Shown here: positions 12,882 to 25,655 of the stretch, piece by piece
Position numbering within the stretch: position 1 is the first letter of the stretch
Layout: each line of letters opens with the position of its first letter
Origin: Nocardia africana NBRC 100379
Lineage (GTDB): Bacteria > Actinomycetota > Actinomycetes > Mycobacteriales > Mycobacteriaceae
Direction: 5' to 3'
Assembly (NCBI RefSeq): GCF_001612635.1
Contig: NZ_BDAV01000001.1
Coordinates: 1-64,000, forward strand
Length of the DNA stretch: 64,000 nt
Position numbers and translations under genes: made by a program
The notes under the pieces: model-generated
Database searches by the model: none
What the model was told of the DNA's origin: nothing
Seen by the model: only the letters and a program-made list of their open reading frames with translations

Positions 12882-13784
12882 TCAGCGGGCGCGGCGGGCG
12901 GCGACGAAGCGCGGGCGACCGGCCAGATCCGGATGTTCGACGACGTCGGAGAATCCGCCGTGTCCGGCGAACAGCGCCGCGACCTGCGGACCGTGCGAGT
13001 CGTCGTGTTCGACGGCGGTCACGCCCTCGGGACGCAGCAGCCGCGCGATGGTGGTGACCATGGGGGCGATCACCTCCAGTCCGTCCGGGCCGCCGAACAG
13101 CGCGAGATGCGGATCGTGTTCGGCCACTTCGGGATCCAGGCGCGCGCCGGAGGGAATGTAGGGCGGATTGGCGACCACGGCGTCGACGCGGCCGTTCAGC
13201 TCGGCCAGCACCTGCGCGTCGGTGACATCGCCGGCGTGCAGCACGATCGGCGTATCCCCTTGCGCGGCTTGCCGATCGGCGTTGCGCTGCGCCCATTGCC
13301 TTGCGGTGGGGTCGATTTCGACCGCGTGCACCTCGGCGTCGGGACGGGCGTTCGCGATCGCCAGAGCCAGCGCGCCCGATCCCGTGCACAGGTCGACGAC
13401 GATCGGAGGGTGCGCGTGGCCGGCCGCCTCGAGCTGAGCCAGCGCCCACGCGAAGACCAGCTCGGTCTCCGGTCGCGGGATGAATACGCCCGGACCCACC
13501 TCCAGATCCACCTCACCCAGGGAGGCGGCGCCGGTCAGATGCTGCAGCGGCACCCGCTCGGCCCGGCGGGCCACCAGTTTGTGGAACCGTCCGAGCTGTT
13601 CCGGGGTGACCATCGGGATCAGCGCCAGGCGCGAACGCTCGACCTCGAGGACGAAGGCGGCCAGAAATTCCGCGTCGATCTGCGGGCTGTGCACCCCGGC
13701 CGCCGCGAGTGTGCGGGCCGCCTCGATGATCGCCGGTCGCAGCGGCAGCCGGTGCCCGCCCGCCTCGCCCGGGCCCCGCATCAT
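12882..13784 (-). CDS. prmC: Peptide chain release factor N(5)-glutamine methyltransferase
   Basis: Methylates the Gln of the GGQ motif of release factors. The 300-aa product has an N-terminal helical domain and a SAM-binding Rossmann domain ([16 protein letters not shown], about residues 149-164) with the catalytic NPPYIPSG motif. Its ATG overlaps the stop of prfA by 4 nt, so it is translationally coupled to one of its own substrates. Confidence 0.95.
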   Translation of the reverse strand: MMRGPGEAGGHRLPLRPAIIEAARTLAAAGVHSPQIDAEFLAAFVLEVERSRLALIPMVTPEQLGRFHKLVARRAERVPLQHLTGAASLGEVDLEVGPGVFIPRPETELVFAWALAQLEAAGHAHPPIVVDLCTGSGALALAIANARPDAEVHAVEIDPTARQWAQRNADRQAAQGDTPIVLHAGDVTDAQVLAELNGRVDAVVANPPYIPSGARLDPEVAEHDPHLALFGGPDGLEVIAPMVTTIARLLRPEGVTAVEHDDSHGPQVAALFAGHGGFSDVVEHPDLAGRPRFVAARRAR

Positions 13785-14863
13785 TCCGCCGCGAGCCGGG
13801 CGGCGCGGTCGGCTTCGCCGAGAGCGTCGAGCAGCGCGTCCAGGTCGCCGTCCAGCACCGAATCCAGATTGTGTGCCTTGAAGCCGATGCGGTGGTCGGT
13901 GATGCGGTTCTCGGGGAAGTTGTAGGTGCGGATGCGCTCGGAGCGGTCGACCGTGCGGATCTGTGAGGCACGGCCCGCGGCGGCGTCGGCCTCGGCCTGT
14001 TCCTCGGCCAGGCTCTGCAACCGCGCCGAGAGCACCTGCATCGCGCGGATCTTGTTCTGCAGCTGCGAGCGCTCGTTCTGGCAGGTCACGACGATACCGG
14101 TGGGCAGGTGGGTGATGCGGACCGCGGAATCGGTGGTGTTGACGCCCTGGCCGCCCTTACCGGAGGAGCGGTAGACGTCGATGCGCAGGTCGGATTCGTC
14201 GATCTGGACCTGTTCGACCTCGTCGGGTTCCGGGTAGATCAGCACGCCGGCCGCGGAGGTGTGGATGCGGCCCTGCGATTCGGTGACCGGCACGCGCTGC
14301 ACACGATGGACCCCGCCCTCGAACTTCAGCCGGGACCAGACGCCGTCGCGACTGGGTTCGCGGCTCTTGATCGACAGCGTCGCCTCCTTGTATCCGCCCA
14401 GGTCGGACACGTTGGCGTCGAGCACCTCGACCTTCCAGCCGTGTCGTTCGGCGTAGCGGATGTACATGCGGGCCAGGTCCGAGGCGAACAGGGCCGACTC
14501 CTCGCCGCCCTCCCCCGACTTCACCTCGAGCACGACATCGTCGGCATCGTGCGGGTCGCGCGGGGCCAGGAGATCGGTGAGCGTCTTCTCCAGCTCCTCG
14601 ATCTGCTGTTCGAGGCCGGGCACCTCGGCCGCGAAGGACGAATCGTCGGCTGCCAGCTCCCGGGCGGCCGAGAGATCGTCGCGGGCCGCGGTGAGCTTGG
14701 TGTAGGTCGACATGATCGGCGCCAGTTCGGCGAACCGCTTACCGACGCGACGAGCCTCGGCCGGGTCGTTGTGCAGCGCCGGATCGGACAGCTGCGTCTC
14801 CAGGCCGGCGTGCTCGGCGAGAATGTCGTCGATGGCGGATGGGGCCGTGATCTTGTCGGCCAT
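13781..14863 (-). CDS. prfA: Peptide chain release factor 1
   Basis: Terminates translation at UAA and UAG. The 360-aa product starts at ATG 14863 with a GGAGG 10 nt upstream; the open frame continues to 15229 but crosses rpmE. The codon-recognition tripeptide PVT (residues 192-194) and the peptidyl-hydrolysis GGQ (237-239, in [10 protein letters not shown]) are intact. It overlaps prmC by 4 nt. Confidence 0.97.
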   Translation of the reverse strand: MADKITAPSAIDDILAEHAGLETQLSDPALHNDPAEARRVGKRFAELAPIMSTYTKLTAARDDLSAARELAADDSSFAAEVPGLEQQIEELEKTLTDLLAPRDPHDADDVVLEVKSGEGGEESALFASDLARMYIRYAERHGWKVEVLDANVSDLGGYKEATLSIKSREPSRDGVWSRLKFEGGVHRVQRVPVTESQGRIHTSAAGVLIYPEPDEVEQVQIDESDLRIDVYRSSGKGGQGVNTTDSAVRITHLPTGIVVTCQNERSQLQNKIRAMQVLSARLQSLAEEQAEADAAAGRASQIRTVDRSERIRTYNFPENRITDHRIGFKAHNLDSVLDGDLDALLDALGEADRAARLAAE

Positions 14864-14912
14864 GGCGGTTATGCCTCCTGCTGGGAGCTTTCGGACACCA
14901 GAAACACACCAA

Positions 14913-14940
14913 CGCCCGGCCTGCGTAGGCAGGACGGGCG
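14913..14940 (-). terminator. Hairpin between rpmE and prfA
   Basis: On the minus strand CGCCCG pairs with CGGGCG, and after one mismatch CCTGC pairs with GCAGG around a CTAC loop. It begins 12 nt past the rpmE stop and 50 nt before prfA. It could end or attenuate rpmE transcripts; no U tract follows. Confidence 0.5.
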
Positions 14941-14952
14941 CTGGCGGGGTAG

Positions 14953-15189
14953 CTACTTGGCTTCCGAACCCTCGGACTTCTTGGCGCGCTTGCCGTAGCG
15001 GGCCTCGAAGCGGGCGACGCGGCCGCCGGTGTCGAGGATCTTCTGCTTGCCCGTGTAGAACGGGTGGCACTGCGAGCAGACCTCGACGGTGATGTGGCCC
15101 GACTCCTTGGTGCTGTGAGTCTGGAAGGTGTTGCCGCAACCGCAGACAACGGTGGTCGGCACGTATGCCGGGTGGATTCCTGCCTTCAT
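14953..15189 (-). CDS. rpmE: 50S ribosomal protein L31 (zinc-binding form)
   Basis: Large-subunit ribosomal protein. The 78-aa product begins [10 protein letters not shown] at ATG 15189, 6 nt after GAGAGGA. It has four cysteines, Cys16, Cys18, Cys38 and Cys41 (CGC and CSQC), that mark the zinc-containing C+ type, which is expected when zinc is sufficient. A C- paralog, if present, is elsewhere. Confidence 0.97.
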   Translation of the reverse strand: MKAGIHPAYVPTTVVCGCGNTFQTHSTKESGHITVEVCSQCHPFYTGKQKILDTGGRVARFEARYGKRAKKSEGSEAK

Positions 15190-15519
15190 GGGTGTCCTCT
15201 CGATCTGGCCCCGGGTCGCCCGGGCCCACGGCTGTAGCTGCCGTGCTGCCGTGCTGGACGTGAACCGGAACCGACTAGGCGGGATGGTCTGCCGATCGCA
15301 GACGCACCGACGGTCCAGTATGCCAGAACCGCCGATACGCACTCACAACGCACCCCGCACCGCATTTGTTCCGGCATCGGCGCACCCCGGCAGCAGGCAC
15401 ACCCCAAGGAAGTAATGGCACGCGCACTCGCGGGTTCTCGAGCCACGCTGAAAACGAGTAGTCGGCTACTCGGGAGTATGAACACCTTTGTTCGTAGATT
15501 CGTTGCAGGAAGAAGACCC
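15190..15519. other. Intergenic region between rpmE and a plus-strand membrane ORF
   Basis: No gene is supported. On the minus strand an extended -10 (TGG-CATACT, 15317-15322) lies about 130 bp upstream of rpmE and may belong to its promoter, but the -35 is poor. The plus-strand region before 15520 is less GC-rich and would carry the promoter of the membrane-protein gene at 15520. Confidence 0.3.
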
Positions 15520-16143
15520 ATGGCAATCGAACCGACGATCCGAGGGACAGCAGTGAATTTCCACACCGCGCGGGGGGCGAGTAGGAGATCGCGCGCCCCG
15601 GCCGTCGGCGAGTCCCGCCTCGGAGAACGTCGTCCTGACCGCACCGTCGGCCCGATATCGGGCCGGGCACATGCGAAGGAGATCGGCGCTGCGACCGTCT
15701 TGGCCACGCTGGGGATACTCGTCCTCGCCGGGTGGCTGACCGCCTCCGGCTCCCCGCCCCGCGCGACCGTCGCGACACCCGCCGGACCGGACCGGCCCTA
15801 CGAATTCGCCGCGACCTCGGTCTCCACCGGATCCATCACCGGTGTCACCGCCCTGATCCTGATCTGCCTGATCACCGCCGCAGCGATGATCGGCCTGTTG
15901 TTCTATTCGCCGGCCCCGCCACGCGCCGGCCGACGCCATCATCGACGTGGGCGGTCGCCGCAGACAGCAATGCGGCCCCGCCGAAGCGGGGCCGCATTAT
16001 CGCGAGCCGAGCGGCACCTACGGGTGCGCACCGGGCACGGAGAGACGTGCTGCTCTCCTATTCGTCCAAGGCGCCCGGCGCGGTCTTCGAGACCGTCATC
16101 AGGAATTCGACATTGCTCTTCGACTTCTTCAAACGGTCGATGA
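15520..16143 (+). CDS. Hypothetical two-helix membrane protein, convergent with rho
   Basis: A 207-aa product from ATG 15520, with AGGAAGAAG 4 nt upstream. It has two hydrophobic segments (about residues 55-72, ATVLATLGILVLAGWLTA, and about 107-127, VTALILICLITAAAMIGLLFY) joined by a Pro/Thr-rich loop. Codon third positions are strongly GC-biased through this part, as in real genes. The tail after residue 130 is Arg-rich, crosses the rho terminator and overlaps the rho 3' end by 86 bp, so the true protein may be shorter or the call may be wrong. No family was recognised. Confidence 0.45.
   Translation: MAIEPTIRGTAVNFHTARGASRRSRAPAVGESRLGERRPDRTVGPISGRAHAKEIGAATVLATLGILVLAGWLTASGSPPRATVATPAGPDRPYEFAATSVSTGSITGVTALILICLITAAAMIGLLFYSPAPPRAGRRHHRRGRSPQTAMRPRRSGAALSRAERHLRVRTGHGETCCSPIRPRRPARSSRPSSGIRHCSSTSSNGR
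15969..15998 (-). terminator. Terminator of rho
   Basis: A perfect 13-bp stem, AATGCGGCCCCGC paired with GCGGGGCCGCATT, closes a 4-nt loop. It lies 60 bp past the rho stop on the minus strand. It is symmetrical and could also act on plus-strand transcripts from the membrane ORF at 15520, inside whose reading frame it falls. Confidence 0.8.
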
Positions 16144-18133
16144 GCAGGTCGATCGCCTGCTGCGAATCGAGGCCCGAGAGCACCCGGCGCAGCTTGTGGA
16201 TGACCGCCATCTCGTCCGGCGACATCAGCAGCTCGTCGTGGCGGGTGCTGGACGGGTTGATATCGACGGCCGGGAACACGCGCCGCTCGGCGATCTTGCG
16301 ATCGAGCTTGAGCTCGGCGTTACCGGTGCCCTTGAACTCCTCGAAGATCACCGTGTCACCGGTGGAACCGGTCTCCACCATGGCGGTGGCGATGATGGTC
16401 AGCGAGCCGCCGTTCTCGATGTTGCGGGCCGCGCCGAGGAACCGCTTGGGCGGGTACAGCGCGGTCGAGTCCACACCACCGGACAGGATGCGACCCGAGG
16501 CGGGCGAGGAGTTGTTGTACGCACGACCCAGCCGGGTGATCGAGTCGAGCAGCACGACGACGTCCTGCCCCATCTCGACCAGGCGCTTGGCCCGCTCGAT
16601 GGCGAGTTCGGCGACCGAGGTGTGGTCGCTCGGCGGACGGTCGAACGTGGAGGCGATCACCTCGCCGCGCACCGAGCGCTGCATATCGGTGACCTCTTCG
16701 GGACGCTCGTCCACCAGCACCACCATCAGGTAGCACTCGGGGTTGTTGGTGGCGATAGCGTTCGCGATGTCCTGCAGGATCGTGGTCTTACCGGCCTTCG
16801 GCGGCGACACGATCAGCGCACGCTGACCCTTACCGATCGGCATGATCAGATCGATCACGCGGGTCGTCAGCTTGTTCGGCGTGGTCTCGAGCCGCAGCCG
16901 CTGGTTCGGGTACAGCGGGGTGAGCTTGTTGAATTCCGGCCGGCGGCGGGCGGATTCGACATCCGAGCCGTTGACCGTGTCCAGCCGCACCAGCGGATCG
17001 AACTTCTGGCGCTGGTTGCCCTGTTCGCCCTCGCGCGGAGCACGCACCGCACCGGTGATCGCGTCGCCGCGGCGCAGGCCGTTCTTGCGCACCAGGTTCA
17101 TCGACACGTAGACGTCGTTCGGGCCGGCCAGGTAGCCGGAGGTGCGGACGAACGCGTAGTTGTCCAGCACGTCGAGAATGCCGGCGACCGGCTGCAGGAC
17201 GTCGTCCTCGCGGATCTCGACCTCGCGGCCCTCGCCGCCCTCACGGTCACGCCCGCCACGACGGCGCTCGCGGAACCGGCGGCCGCGGCGCCCGCGCCCA
17301 CCTTCCTCGTCGTCACCGCCACGGTCGCCACCACGGGCGGCGCCGTTCTGGCCGGCCTGGTTCTGGCCGCCGGCCTGGTTGCGGTCGCGGCGACGATCGC
17401 CCGACTCCTGATCCGGCTTGGCGTCGCCGCCCTCGACCTTCGGTTCGGTCTTGGTGTCGGCGCGAGCCTCACCACCGCGGTTCTCGCCACGGTTGTCGCC
17501 GCCCTCGCCACGCTGGTCGCGGCCACGACGCTGGCGGCCGCGGCCACGCTGGCCACCGTCACGGCCGGACTCGTCACCCGAATCGGCCGGGCGCGCAGCC
17601 GATTCCGCGGTTTCCGCCTTGGCGGACGCGTTCTCGGTGCCGACACCGTCGAGAGTCTGCTGCTGACCACGCGCGGCACCGTTGCGGGTGCCCTTCGGCG
17701 CATCGTTCTTGGCGCGGCCCTTGCCGGCGGACTCGGCGGCGTTCTCGGCGGTCCGGGTGGACTCGGTCTTCGCCGCCGCCCCGGATTCGGTAGCAACGCC
17801 GGCATTCGACGCGGACTTCGCGGCGGACTCGGCGCCCGCGTCCGATTCGGCGGATTTCGCATCGCCCCGGCCACCACGCGCGGATTTGCCGGCGGAGGCC
17901 TGATTTTCCTTGATGGCGGCGATGAGATCGCCCTTACGCATTCCGGATGTGCCTCGGATACCGAGCTCTCCGGCAAGCGCACGCAACTGCGGCAACAACA
18001 TTCCAGTCAGCCCCGATCGTGCGACGTCGGTGTGTTCGCTCATCTTCGAAATCTGTCCGGAGTCACTTTCGCGGCCGTCCGAGGGATTTGCAGTGTCCAC
18101 CCCGGGTGTCGCGAGCAGGTCCGTATCTGTCAC
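16058..18133 (-). CDS. rho: Transcription termination factor Rho
   Basis: Hexameric RNA-dependent ATPase that ends transcription. The 691-aa product starts at GTG 18133 with GGAAAGG 6 nt upstream; the frame is open to 18253 without a better start. Order of domains: Rho-N helix bundle (LTGMLLPQLRALAGELGIRGT), a low-complexity insertion of roughly 190 residues first rich in Ala/Ser/Glu and then Arg/Gly/Asp, the cold-shock RNA-binding domain (DNYAFVRTSGYLAGPNDVYV) and the RecA-type ATPase with SPPKAGKTT. The insertion is typical of actinobacterial Rho, in which it adds RNA affinity. Confidence 0.96.
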   Translation of the reverse strand: MTDTDLLATPGVDTANPSDGRESDSGQISKMSEHTDVARSGLTGMLLPQLRALAGELGIRGTSGMRKGDLIAAIKENQASAGKSARGGRGDAKSAESDAGAESAAKSASNAGVATESGAAAKTESTRTAENAAESAGKGRAKNDAPKGTRNGAARGQQQTLDGVGTENASAKAETAESAARPADSGDESGRDGGQRGRGRQRRGRDQRGEGGDNRGENRGGEARADTKTEPKVEGGDAKPDQESGDRRRDRNQAGGQNQAGQNGAARGGDRGGDDEEGGRGRRGRRFRERRRGGRDREGGEGREVEIREDDVLQPVAGILDVLDNYAFVRTSGYLAGPNDVYVSMNLVRKNGLRRGDAITGAVRAPREGEQGNQRQKFDPLVRLDTVNGSDVESARRRPEFNKLTPLYPNQRLRLETTPNKLTTRVIDLIMPIGKGQRALIVSPPKAGKTTILQDIANAIATNNPECYLMVVLVDERPEEVTDMQRSVRGEVIASTFDRPPSDHTSVAELAIERAKRLVEMGQDVVVLLDSITRLGRAYNNSSPASGRILSGGVDSTALYPPKRFLGAARNIENGGSLTIIATAMVETGSTGDTVIFEEFKGTGNAELKLDRKIAERRVFPAVDINPSSTRHDELLMSPDEMAVIHKLRRVLSGLDSQQAIDLLIDRLKKSKSNVEFLMTVSKTAPGALDE

Positions 18134-18433
18134 GGAGATCCTTTCCTTCCCTCGATTGCCGTGTGCATATTCGAGGGTTCGTCCCGAAGCCCGATCACTG
18201 TGCCGAGCTCGGATGCCGTATCGCCTGCCCCGCCGGACCGATGGAATCACCACCTGGTCACGGCCACCGGTTCATTGAGTGGGAGTGATCATTCCAGTCG
18301 CTGTCCCCGACGTCGAGGTCGAAGTCCCGAGTGATTCGAGCCCCCGAGCCACCGAGCTTGAGCAAGGAGCCTGCTGGAGCGATTGCCCTGATGAAGCACC
18401 GGCGTCTGACGCGCACGATGTACGGACGTGCTC

Positions 18434-18462
18434 AGGATAGCTCTGTCTGACCACGTCAGCAA
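18434..18462 (-). promoter_or_regulatory. Putative rho promoter with a long leader
   Basis: Minus-strand TTGCTG (18457-18462) and TATCCT (18434-18439) are 17 bp apart, 14 bp upstream-to-downstream from the thrB stop side. The resulting leader (18134 to about 18427) would be nearly 300 nt and holds no gene. Long leaders before rho are used for autogenous attenuation in other bacteria; that use here is inferred. Confidence 0.45.
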
Positions 18463-18475
18463 GGCAGCCACGCCA

Positions 18476-20554
<2,079 letters not shown>

Positions 20555-20558
<4 letters not shown>

Positions 20559-21955
20559 TCCTCGGTGCCTTCCAATCTCAAGACGCTGGTCACGGACGTG
20601 ACGGACTCCAGCTCGGCAAGTGCTGCCACCGTATCGGCCAGCGCCGACTCCGGTGCGTGGTGGGTGACCACGACCAGTCGGGCGCCCTCGTCGTGTCCCT
20701 CCTGGCGGACCGTCGAGATGCTGACACCGTGCTCGGCGAATTTGCCGGACACCGCCTGCAGAACCCCGGTGCGGTCGGCAACCTGCAGGTTCACGTGATA
20801 GCGGGTCGGGATGTCGCCGATCGGCGCGATCGGCAGCTCAGCATAAACCGATTCACCCGGTGCGCGGCCACCATAGAACTTGTTGCGGGCCGCCATCACC
20901 AGATCGCCCATCACGGCCGAGGCGGTCGGCGCGCCGCCCGCGCCCTGGCCGTAGAACATCAGCCGGCCGGCGTTCTCGGCCTCGACCACCACCGCGTTGA
21001 AGGCGCCGTCGACCGAGGAGAGGGGATGCCGCCGCGGGATCAGCGCCGGGTAGACGCGCACCGACACCCGGTCCTTACCGACGGGCGTACTCCCCTCATC
21101 ACCCGGCGCGGCCACCGCCGAACCGTCCAACGACAGCCGCTCGCCGCCGGGCATCCGCTCGCAGATGGCCAGCAGCTTCACGGTGCAGCCGACCGCCGCC
21201 GCGGTCTCCAGATCCTCGGCGGTGATCTTCGAGATGCCCTCGCGGTAGACGTCGGCGGCGGTGACGCGGGTGTGGAAGGCCAGCGAGGCGAGGATCGCGG
21301 CCTTGGCGGCGGCGTCGTACCCCTCGACATCGGCGGTCGGATCGGCTTCGGCATAGCCGAGCCGGGTCGCCTCGGCGAGGGTGTCGGCATAGTCGGCGCC
21401 GGTCTCGTCCATCGCCGAGAGAATGAAATTCGTTGTGCCGTTGACGATTCCGACCACCCGGTTCACCCGGTCGCCGGACAACGACTGGATCAGCGGGCGC
21501 ACCACCGGGATGGCGCCGGCCACCGCGGCCTCGAAGTACAGGTCGGCGCGGCTGCCCTCGGCCGCCGCGGCCAGCTCACCGGTGTAGTCGGCCAGCAGCG
21601 CCTTGTTCGCGGTCACCACCGACTTGCCGCCGTTGAGCGCGGCCAGGATCAGCTTGCGAGCCGGGTCGATACCGCCCATCACCTCGACCACCAGGTCGAC
21701 GTCGTCGCGGGCGACCAGCGCTTCGGCGTCGGTGGTCAGCAGCTCGGCCGGAATATCGCGGTCGACGTCGAGGCGCCGCACGGCGACGCCACGCAGCACC
21801 ACCGGGGCGCCGACCCGCGAGCGCAGATCGTCGGCGTGCTCGCGCAGGATGCGCACCACCTCGGTGCCGACATTGCCCATGCCGAGCACCGCGACCCCGA
21901 TGGGACGTTCGATTCCGAACGCACCGCCTCGGGCCCGGTTCGTCGCCTCGGTCAT
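20555..21955 (-). CDS. hom: Homoserine dehydrogenase
   Basis: Reduces aspartate semialdehyde to homoserine. The 466-aa product has the NAD(P) fold [18 protein letters not shown], the catalytic region [14 protein letters not shown] and [14 protein letters not shown], and a C-terminal ACT domain (about residues 385-466, [33 protein letters not shown]), the usual site of threonine feedback. It overlaps both lysA and thrC by 4 nt. Confidence 0.97.
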
Positions 21956-23382
21956 GCGTGCACCTCCGTCGCTTCCAGGCTCATCAGATCCGCCGTCGTC
22001 TCGCGGCGCAGCAGCAGCCGCGCCTGCCCGTCGCGGACCGCGACCACGGCCGGGCGGGTGAGCATGTTGTAGCGGCTGGCCATCGAATAGCAGTACGCGC
22101 CCGTGGCCGCGACCGCAACCAGGTCTCCCGGTCCGACATCGGCCGGCATCCAGGTGTCCCGGATGACGATATCGCCACTCTCACAATGCTTTCCGACCAC
22201 ACGCGCCACCACGGGGGCGGACTCGCTGGAGCGCGAGACCAGCCGGCAGTCGTAGTCGGCCTGATACAGCGCGGGCCGGATGTTGTCGCTCATCCCGCCG
22301 TCGACGCTGACGTAGCGGCGCTGCGCGCCGGCGTCGAGCGAGACGTCCTTGGTGGTGCCGACCTCGTAGAGGGTGACGGTGCCCGGGCCGGCGATCGCCC
22401 GGCCGGGCTCCACCGCGATGGTCGGCGTGGGCAGGCCGATCTGCGCCGCCTCCACCTCGACGAGGTCGCGCACCTTCGCGGCGAAGTCGTCCAGCGGCGG
22501 CGGATCGTCGCTCGGCAGATACGAAATGCCCAGCCCGCCACCGAGATCCAGGATCGCGATCTGCTCGGTGCGCTCGACGCCGAACTTCTCGATCGCATCG
22601 CGCAGCAGTCGCAGCATGCGCCGCGCGGAGATCTCGAAGCCGTCGATGTCGAAGATCTGCGATCCGATGTGGCTGTGCAGGCCGACCAGGCGCAGATTAT
22701 CCGCCTCGAAGACCCGGGCCAACGCCTCCATCGCATCGCCGCCGGCGATCGAGAAGCCGAACTTCTGATCCTCGTGCGCGGTCGAAATGTATTCGTGGGT
22801 ATGCGCTTCCACGCCGACGGTGACCCGGACCAGCACATCCTGTACCACGCCCGCGCGGGCGGCGACCGCCTCCAGGCGCTCGATTTCGATCAGCGAGTCG
22901 ACCACGACGTGCCCGACGCCCGCCGCCACGGCCTGCTCCAGCTCGGCGACCGATTTGTTGTTGCCGTGCAAGGCGATTCGCTCGGCGGGGAAGCCGCCGT
23001 GCAGCGCCACCGCCAGTTCACCGCCGGAACACACGTCCAGGTGCAGACCTTCGTCACGCACCCAGCGCGCGATCTCGCCGCACAGAAACGCCTTGGACGC
23101 GTAGTGGACTCGCGCGCCGGGACCGAATGCACGGACCATATCGCGGCAGCGCGAACGGAAGTCGTCCTCGTCGACCACGAACAGCGGCGTGCCGAATTCG
23201 GCGGCGAGCTGCGTGACGGGCAGACCGGCCAGGCGCACCACCCCGTCGGCATCGCGAGAGGCGTTGCGGGGCCAGACCTTTTCGGGCAGGTCGATCATCG
23301 CTCGGGGGTCCGCGGGCCGCTCCGGCAAGTTGGGGGCGTGGGGGATCTCGGCGTGCCGAGGTCCCGCCGGATGCGCACTCAC
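21952..23382 (-). CDS. lysA: Diaminopimelate decarboxylase
   Basis: Decarboxylates meso-diaminopimelate to lysine. The 476-aa product starts at GTG 23382, 7 nt after AGGAAGG. The PLP lysine is Lys97 in HYASKAF; the motifs [27 protein letters not shown] and the partner-subunit CESGDI are present. About 25 N-terminal residues exceed some family members. It is 40 bp from argS and coupled by a 4-nt overlap to hom. Confidence 0.96.
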   Translation of the reverse strand: MSAHPAGPRHAEIPHAPNLPERPADPRAMIDLPEKVWPRNASRDADGVVRLAGLPVTQLAAEFGTPLFVVDEDDFRSRCRDMVRAFGPGARVHYASKAFLCGEIARWVRDEGLHLDVCSGGELAVALHGGFPAERIALHGNNKSVAELEQAVAAGVGHVVVDSLIEIERLEAVAARAGVVQDVLVRVTVGVEAHTHEYISTAHEDQKFGFSIAGGDAMEALARVFEADNLRLVGLHSHIGSQIFDIDGFEISARRMLRLLRDAIEKFGVERTEQIAILDLGGGLGISYLPSDDPPPLDDFAAKVRDLVEVEAAQIGLPTPTIAVEPGRAIAGPGTVTLYEVGTTKDVSLDAGAQRRYVSVDGGMSDNIRPALYQADYDCRLVSRSSESAPVVARVVGKHCESGDIVIRDTWMPADVGPGDLVAVAATGAYCYSMASRYNMLTRPAVVAVRDGQARLLLRRETTADLMSLEATEVHA

Positions 23383-23422
23383 AATAATTCCTTCCTCACA
23401 CGATGACCTGACCGGCGGCGGT

Positions 23423-25081
23423 TCACATGCGCTCCGGAGCGGATACGCCCAGCAGCGCCAGACCGTTGGACAGCACCTGACGGGTGGCGTCGACCAGTTG
23501 CAGGCGGGCGGCGTTGACCGGCAGGACCGGGTCGTCGTTCTGCGGCAGGATCCGCAGCGTCTTGTTGGTCTGGAAGCGGTGGTAGGCGCCCGCCAGTTCC
23601 TCCAGATAGCGGGCCACGCGGTGCGGTTCGCGCAGGCCGGCCGCACTCGCCACCACGGCCGGGAACTCGCCGAGGGTGCGGATCAGCTCGCCCTCCTCGT
23701 CGGCGACCAGCAGGCCGAGATCCGGTGTGACACCGGCGAATCCGAAGTCGGTGGCATTCCGGGCGACCGCGCAGGTGCGGGCGTGCGCGTACTGCACGTA
23801 GTAGACCGGATTCTCACTGCTCTGCTTGGTCCACAGATCCAGATCGATGTCGATACTCGAGTTCACCGAACTGCGCACCAGCACGTAGCGGGCGGCGTCG
23901 ACACCGATCGCCTCGACCAGATCGTCGAGAGTGACCACCGTGCCGGCGCGCTTGCTCATCCGCACCGCCACGCCGTCGCGCACCAGATTCACCATCTGGC
24001 CGATCAGCACCTCGACGGTGTCCGGATCGTCGCCGAACGCGGCCGCCGCCGCCTTCAACCGGCCGATGTAGCCGTGATGGTCGGCGCCGAGCATGTAGAT
24101 GCACAGGTCGAACCCGCGCGAGCGCTTGTTCTGGAAGTAGGCGATATCGCCACCGATATAGGCGGACTTGCCGTCACTCTTGATGACGACACGGTCCTTG
24201 TCGTCACCGTATTCGGTGCTGGCGATCCACCAGGCGCCGTCCTTCTCGTACAGATTGCCCGAGGCCTTGAGCTGGTCGAGCGCCTTCTCCACGGCGCCGG
24301 AGGCGAACAGCGAGCTCTCGTTGAAGTACACGTCGAAATCGGTGCCGAAATCGTGCAGCGTCTGCTTGATGTGGGCGAACATCAGCTCCACACCCTCGCG
24401 GCGGAACAGTTCGTGCCGCTCGTCCTCCGGCAGCGTCACCGCGTCCGGGTGCGCGGCCGTGATCTGGCCCGCGATCTCGGAGATGTAGGCGCCGGCGTAG
24501 CCGTTCTCCGGCGTGGGCGCACCGGTGGCGGCGGCGACCAGCGATTCGGCGAAGCGGTCGATCTGCGCGCCGTGGTCGTTGAAGTAGTACTCGCGGGTCA
24601 CGTCGGCGCCCTGAGCGGCCAGGATGCGGCCCAGCGCATCGCCGACCGAGGCCCAGCGGGTGCCACCCAGATGGACCGGACCGGTCGGATTGGCGGAGAC
24701 GAACTCCAGATTGATCTTGGTGCCGGTGAGCGTCCGGGCAGTGCCGTAGGCGGCGCCCGCGGCGCGAATCTGCTCCAGAATGGCGCCCTGGGCGGCCGCG
24801 GCGAGGCGGATATTGAGGAAGCCCGGGCCGGCCACGTCGGCCGATTCGATGCCGTCGGTGGCGGCCAGCGCGTCGGCCAGCAGACCGGCCAGTTCGCGCG
24901 GATTCATTCCCGCCTTCTTGCCCACCTGCATGGCCACATTCGTGGCATAGTCTCCGTGTTCCGGATTACGGGGACGCTCCACCTTGACCTCGTCGGGCAG
25001 GACCGCAGGGTCGGATCCACGTTCGACGAGCACCTTCGCCGCGGTCGCACGAAGGAGTTCTGCAAGGTCAGCTGGAGTCAC
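23423..25081 (-). CDS. argS: Arginine--tRNA ligase
   Basis: Class I synthetase of 552 aa. It has the N-terminal Add-1 domain, the HIGH-type motif as [21 protein letters not shown], the KMSKS-like loop [15 protein letters not shown] and the C-terminal anticodon-binding helices ending [13 protein letters not shown] 25081 is the start. It heads the minus-strand argS-lysA-hom-thrC-thrB group, and a gene for tRNA-Arg(CCG) lies 575 bp away on the other strand. Confidence 0.97.
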   Translation of the reverse strand: MTPADLAELLRATAAKVLVERGSDPAVLPDEVKVERPRNPEHGDYATNVAMQVGKKAGMNPRELAGLLADALAATDGIESADVAGPGFLNIRLAAAAQGAILEQIRAAGAAYGTARTLTGTKINLEFVSANPTGPVHLGGTRWASVGDALGRILAAQGADVTREYYFNDHGAQIDRFAESLVAAATGAPTPENGYAGAYISEIAGQITAAHPDAVTLPEDERHELFRREGVELMFAHIKQTLHDFGTDFDVYFNESSLFASGAVEKALDQLKASGNLYEKDGAWWIASTEYGDDKDRVVIKSDGKSAYIGGDIAYFQNKRSRGFDLCIYMLGADHHGYIGRLKAAAAAFGDDPDTVEVLIGQMVNLVRDGVAVRMSKRAGTVVTLDDLVEAIGVDAARYVLVRSSVNSSIDIDLDLWTKQSSENPVYYVQYAHARTCAVARNATDFGFAGVTPDLGLLVADEEGELIRTLGEFPAVVASAAGLREPHRVARYLEELAGAYHRFQTNKTLRILPQNDDPVLPVNAARLQLVDATRQVLSNGLALLGVSAPERM

Positions 25082-25216
25082 GAGTCTCTATCCTATGGTC
25101 CGAGCGGGTGTGCGCCGCCAGCGGGCACCTGCTCGGCGCACCCGGCATCCGGCACCGGCGGCCCCGGCCCGCCGCGCCCGTACCCCTCCGACACACCCGA
25201 AGAGAGCGCTACGCCG

Positions 25217-25525
25217 ATGCCGAACACCAGCGCGAAATCAGCCAAGGCGATTCGTGCCGCCGCGAAATCCGCCCCCGGTGGGGCGTACAACGGCAATTCC
25301 AACCCGCCGAAGCCCCGGCGTGTTCCCTGGGCGCTGGTCGGCGCGGTCGTGGTGATCGCCGCCCTGGTCGTCGCGCTGGTCGTCTATTTCGTCCCCAAAT
25401 CGCGCCACCACGCCGACAAGGAGAAGGCCGTCCCGCCCACCGGCCAGATGGACGAATTCCCCGCCGGTATCCCCGGCGTTCCGGCCATCCCCGGCATGCC
25501 GGGGGCGCCGATGCCGACGCACTAG
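25217..25525 (+). CDS. Small single-pass membrane protein
   Basis: A 102-aa product from ATG 25217, divergent from argS. A hydrophilic 40-residue N-terminus is followed by one strong membrane helix (about residues 42-64, VPWALVGAVVVIAALVVALVVYF), a basic stop-transfer PKSRHH and a Pro/Gly/Met-rich tail (IPGVPAIPGMPGAPMPTH). The gene lies between argS and tRNA-Arg. No function is known to me. Confidence 0.7.
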   Translation: MPNTSAKSAKAIRAAAKSAPGGAYNGNSNPPKPRRVPWALVGAVVVIAALVVALVVYFVPKSRHHADKEKAVPPTGQMDEFPAGIPGVPAIPGMPGAPMPTH

Positions 25526-25573
25526 TGCCGCGACGCCGAACCGATCGGCTGAATCCCTGCTCGGACCTGTCTT

Positions 25574-25602
25574 TTGGCGCACGCCGTGTGATGCGATACG
25601 CT
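25574..25602 (+). promoter_or_regulatory. Promoter of tRNA-Arg
   Basis: TTGGCG (25574-25579) and TACGCT (25597-25602) are 17 bp apart. Transcription would start near 25609, about 47 nt before the tRNA. Confidence 0.5.
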
Positions 25603-25655
25603 TTCCCCGCCCGATCGGACGACGTATCCACTGGTGTCGACCGGGTCCAATCCCC

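Noticed and set aside
15186..15707. 173-codon minus-strand frame upstream of rpmE
   Set aside because: Overlaps the rpmE leader and the better-supported plus-strand membrane ORF, with poor third-position GC pattern.
15947..18334. 795-codon plus-strand reading frame opposite rho
   Set aside because: Antisense to rho; the Ala/Val/Leu-rich part is the complement of the Rho Arg/Gly/Asp repeats and only mimics membrane helices.
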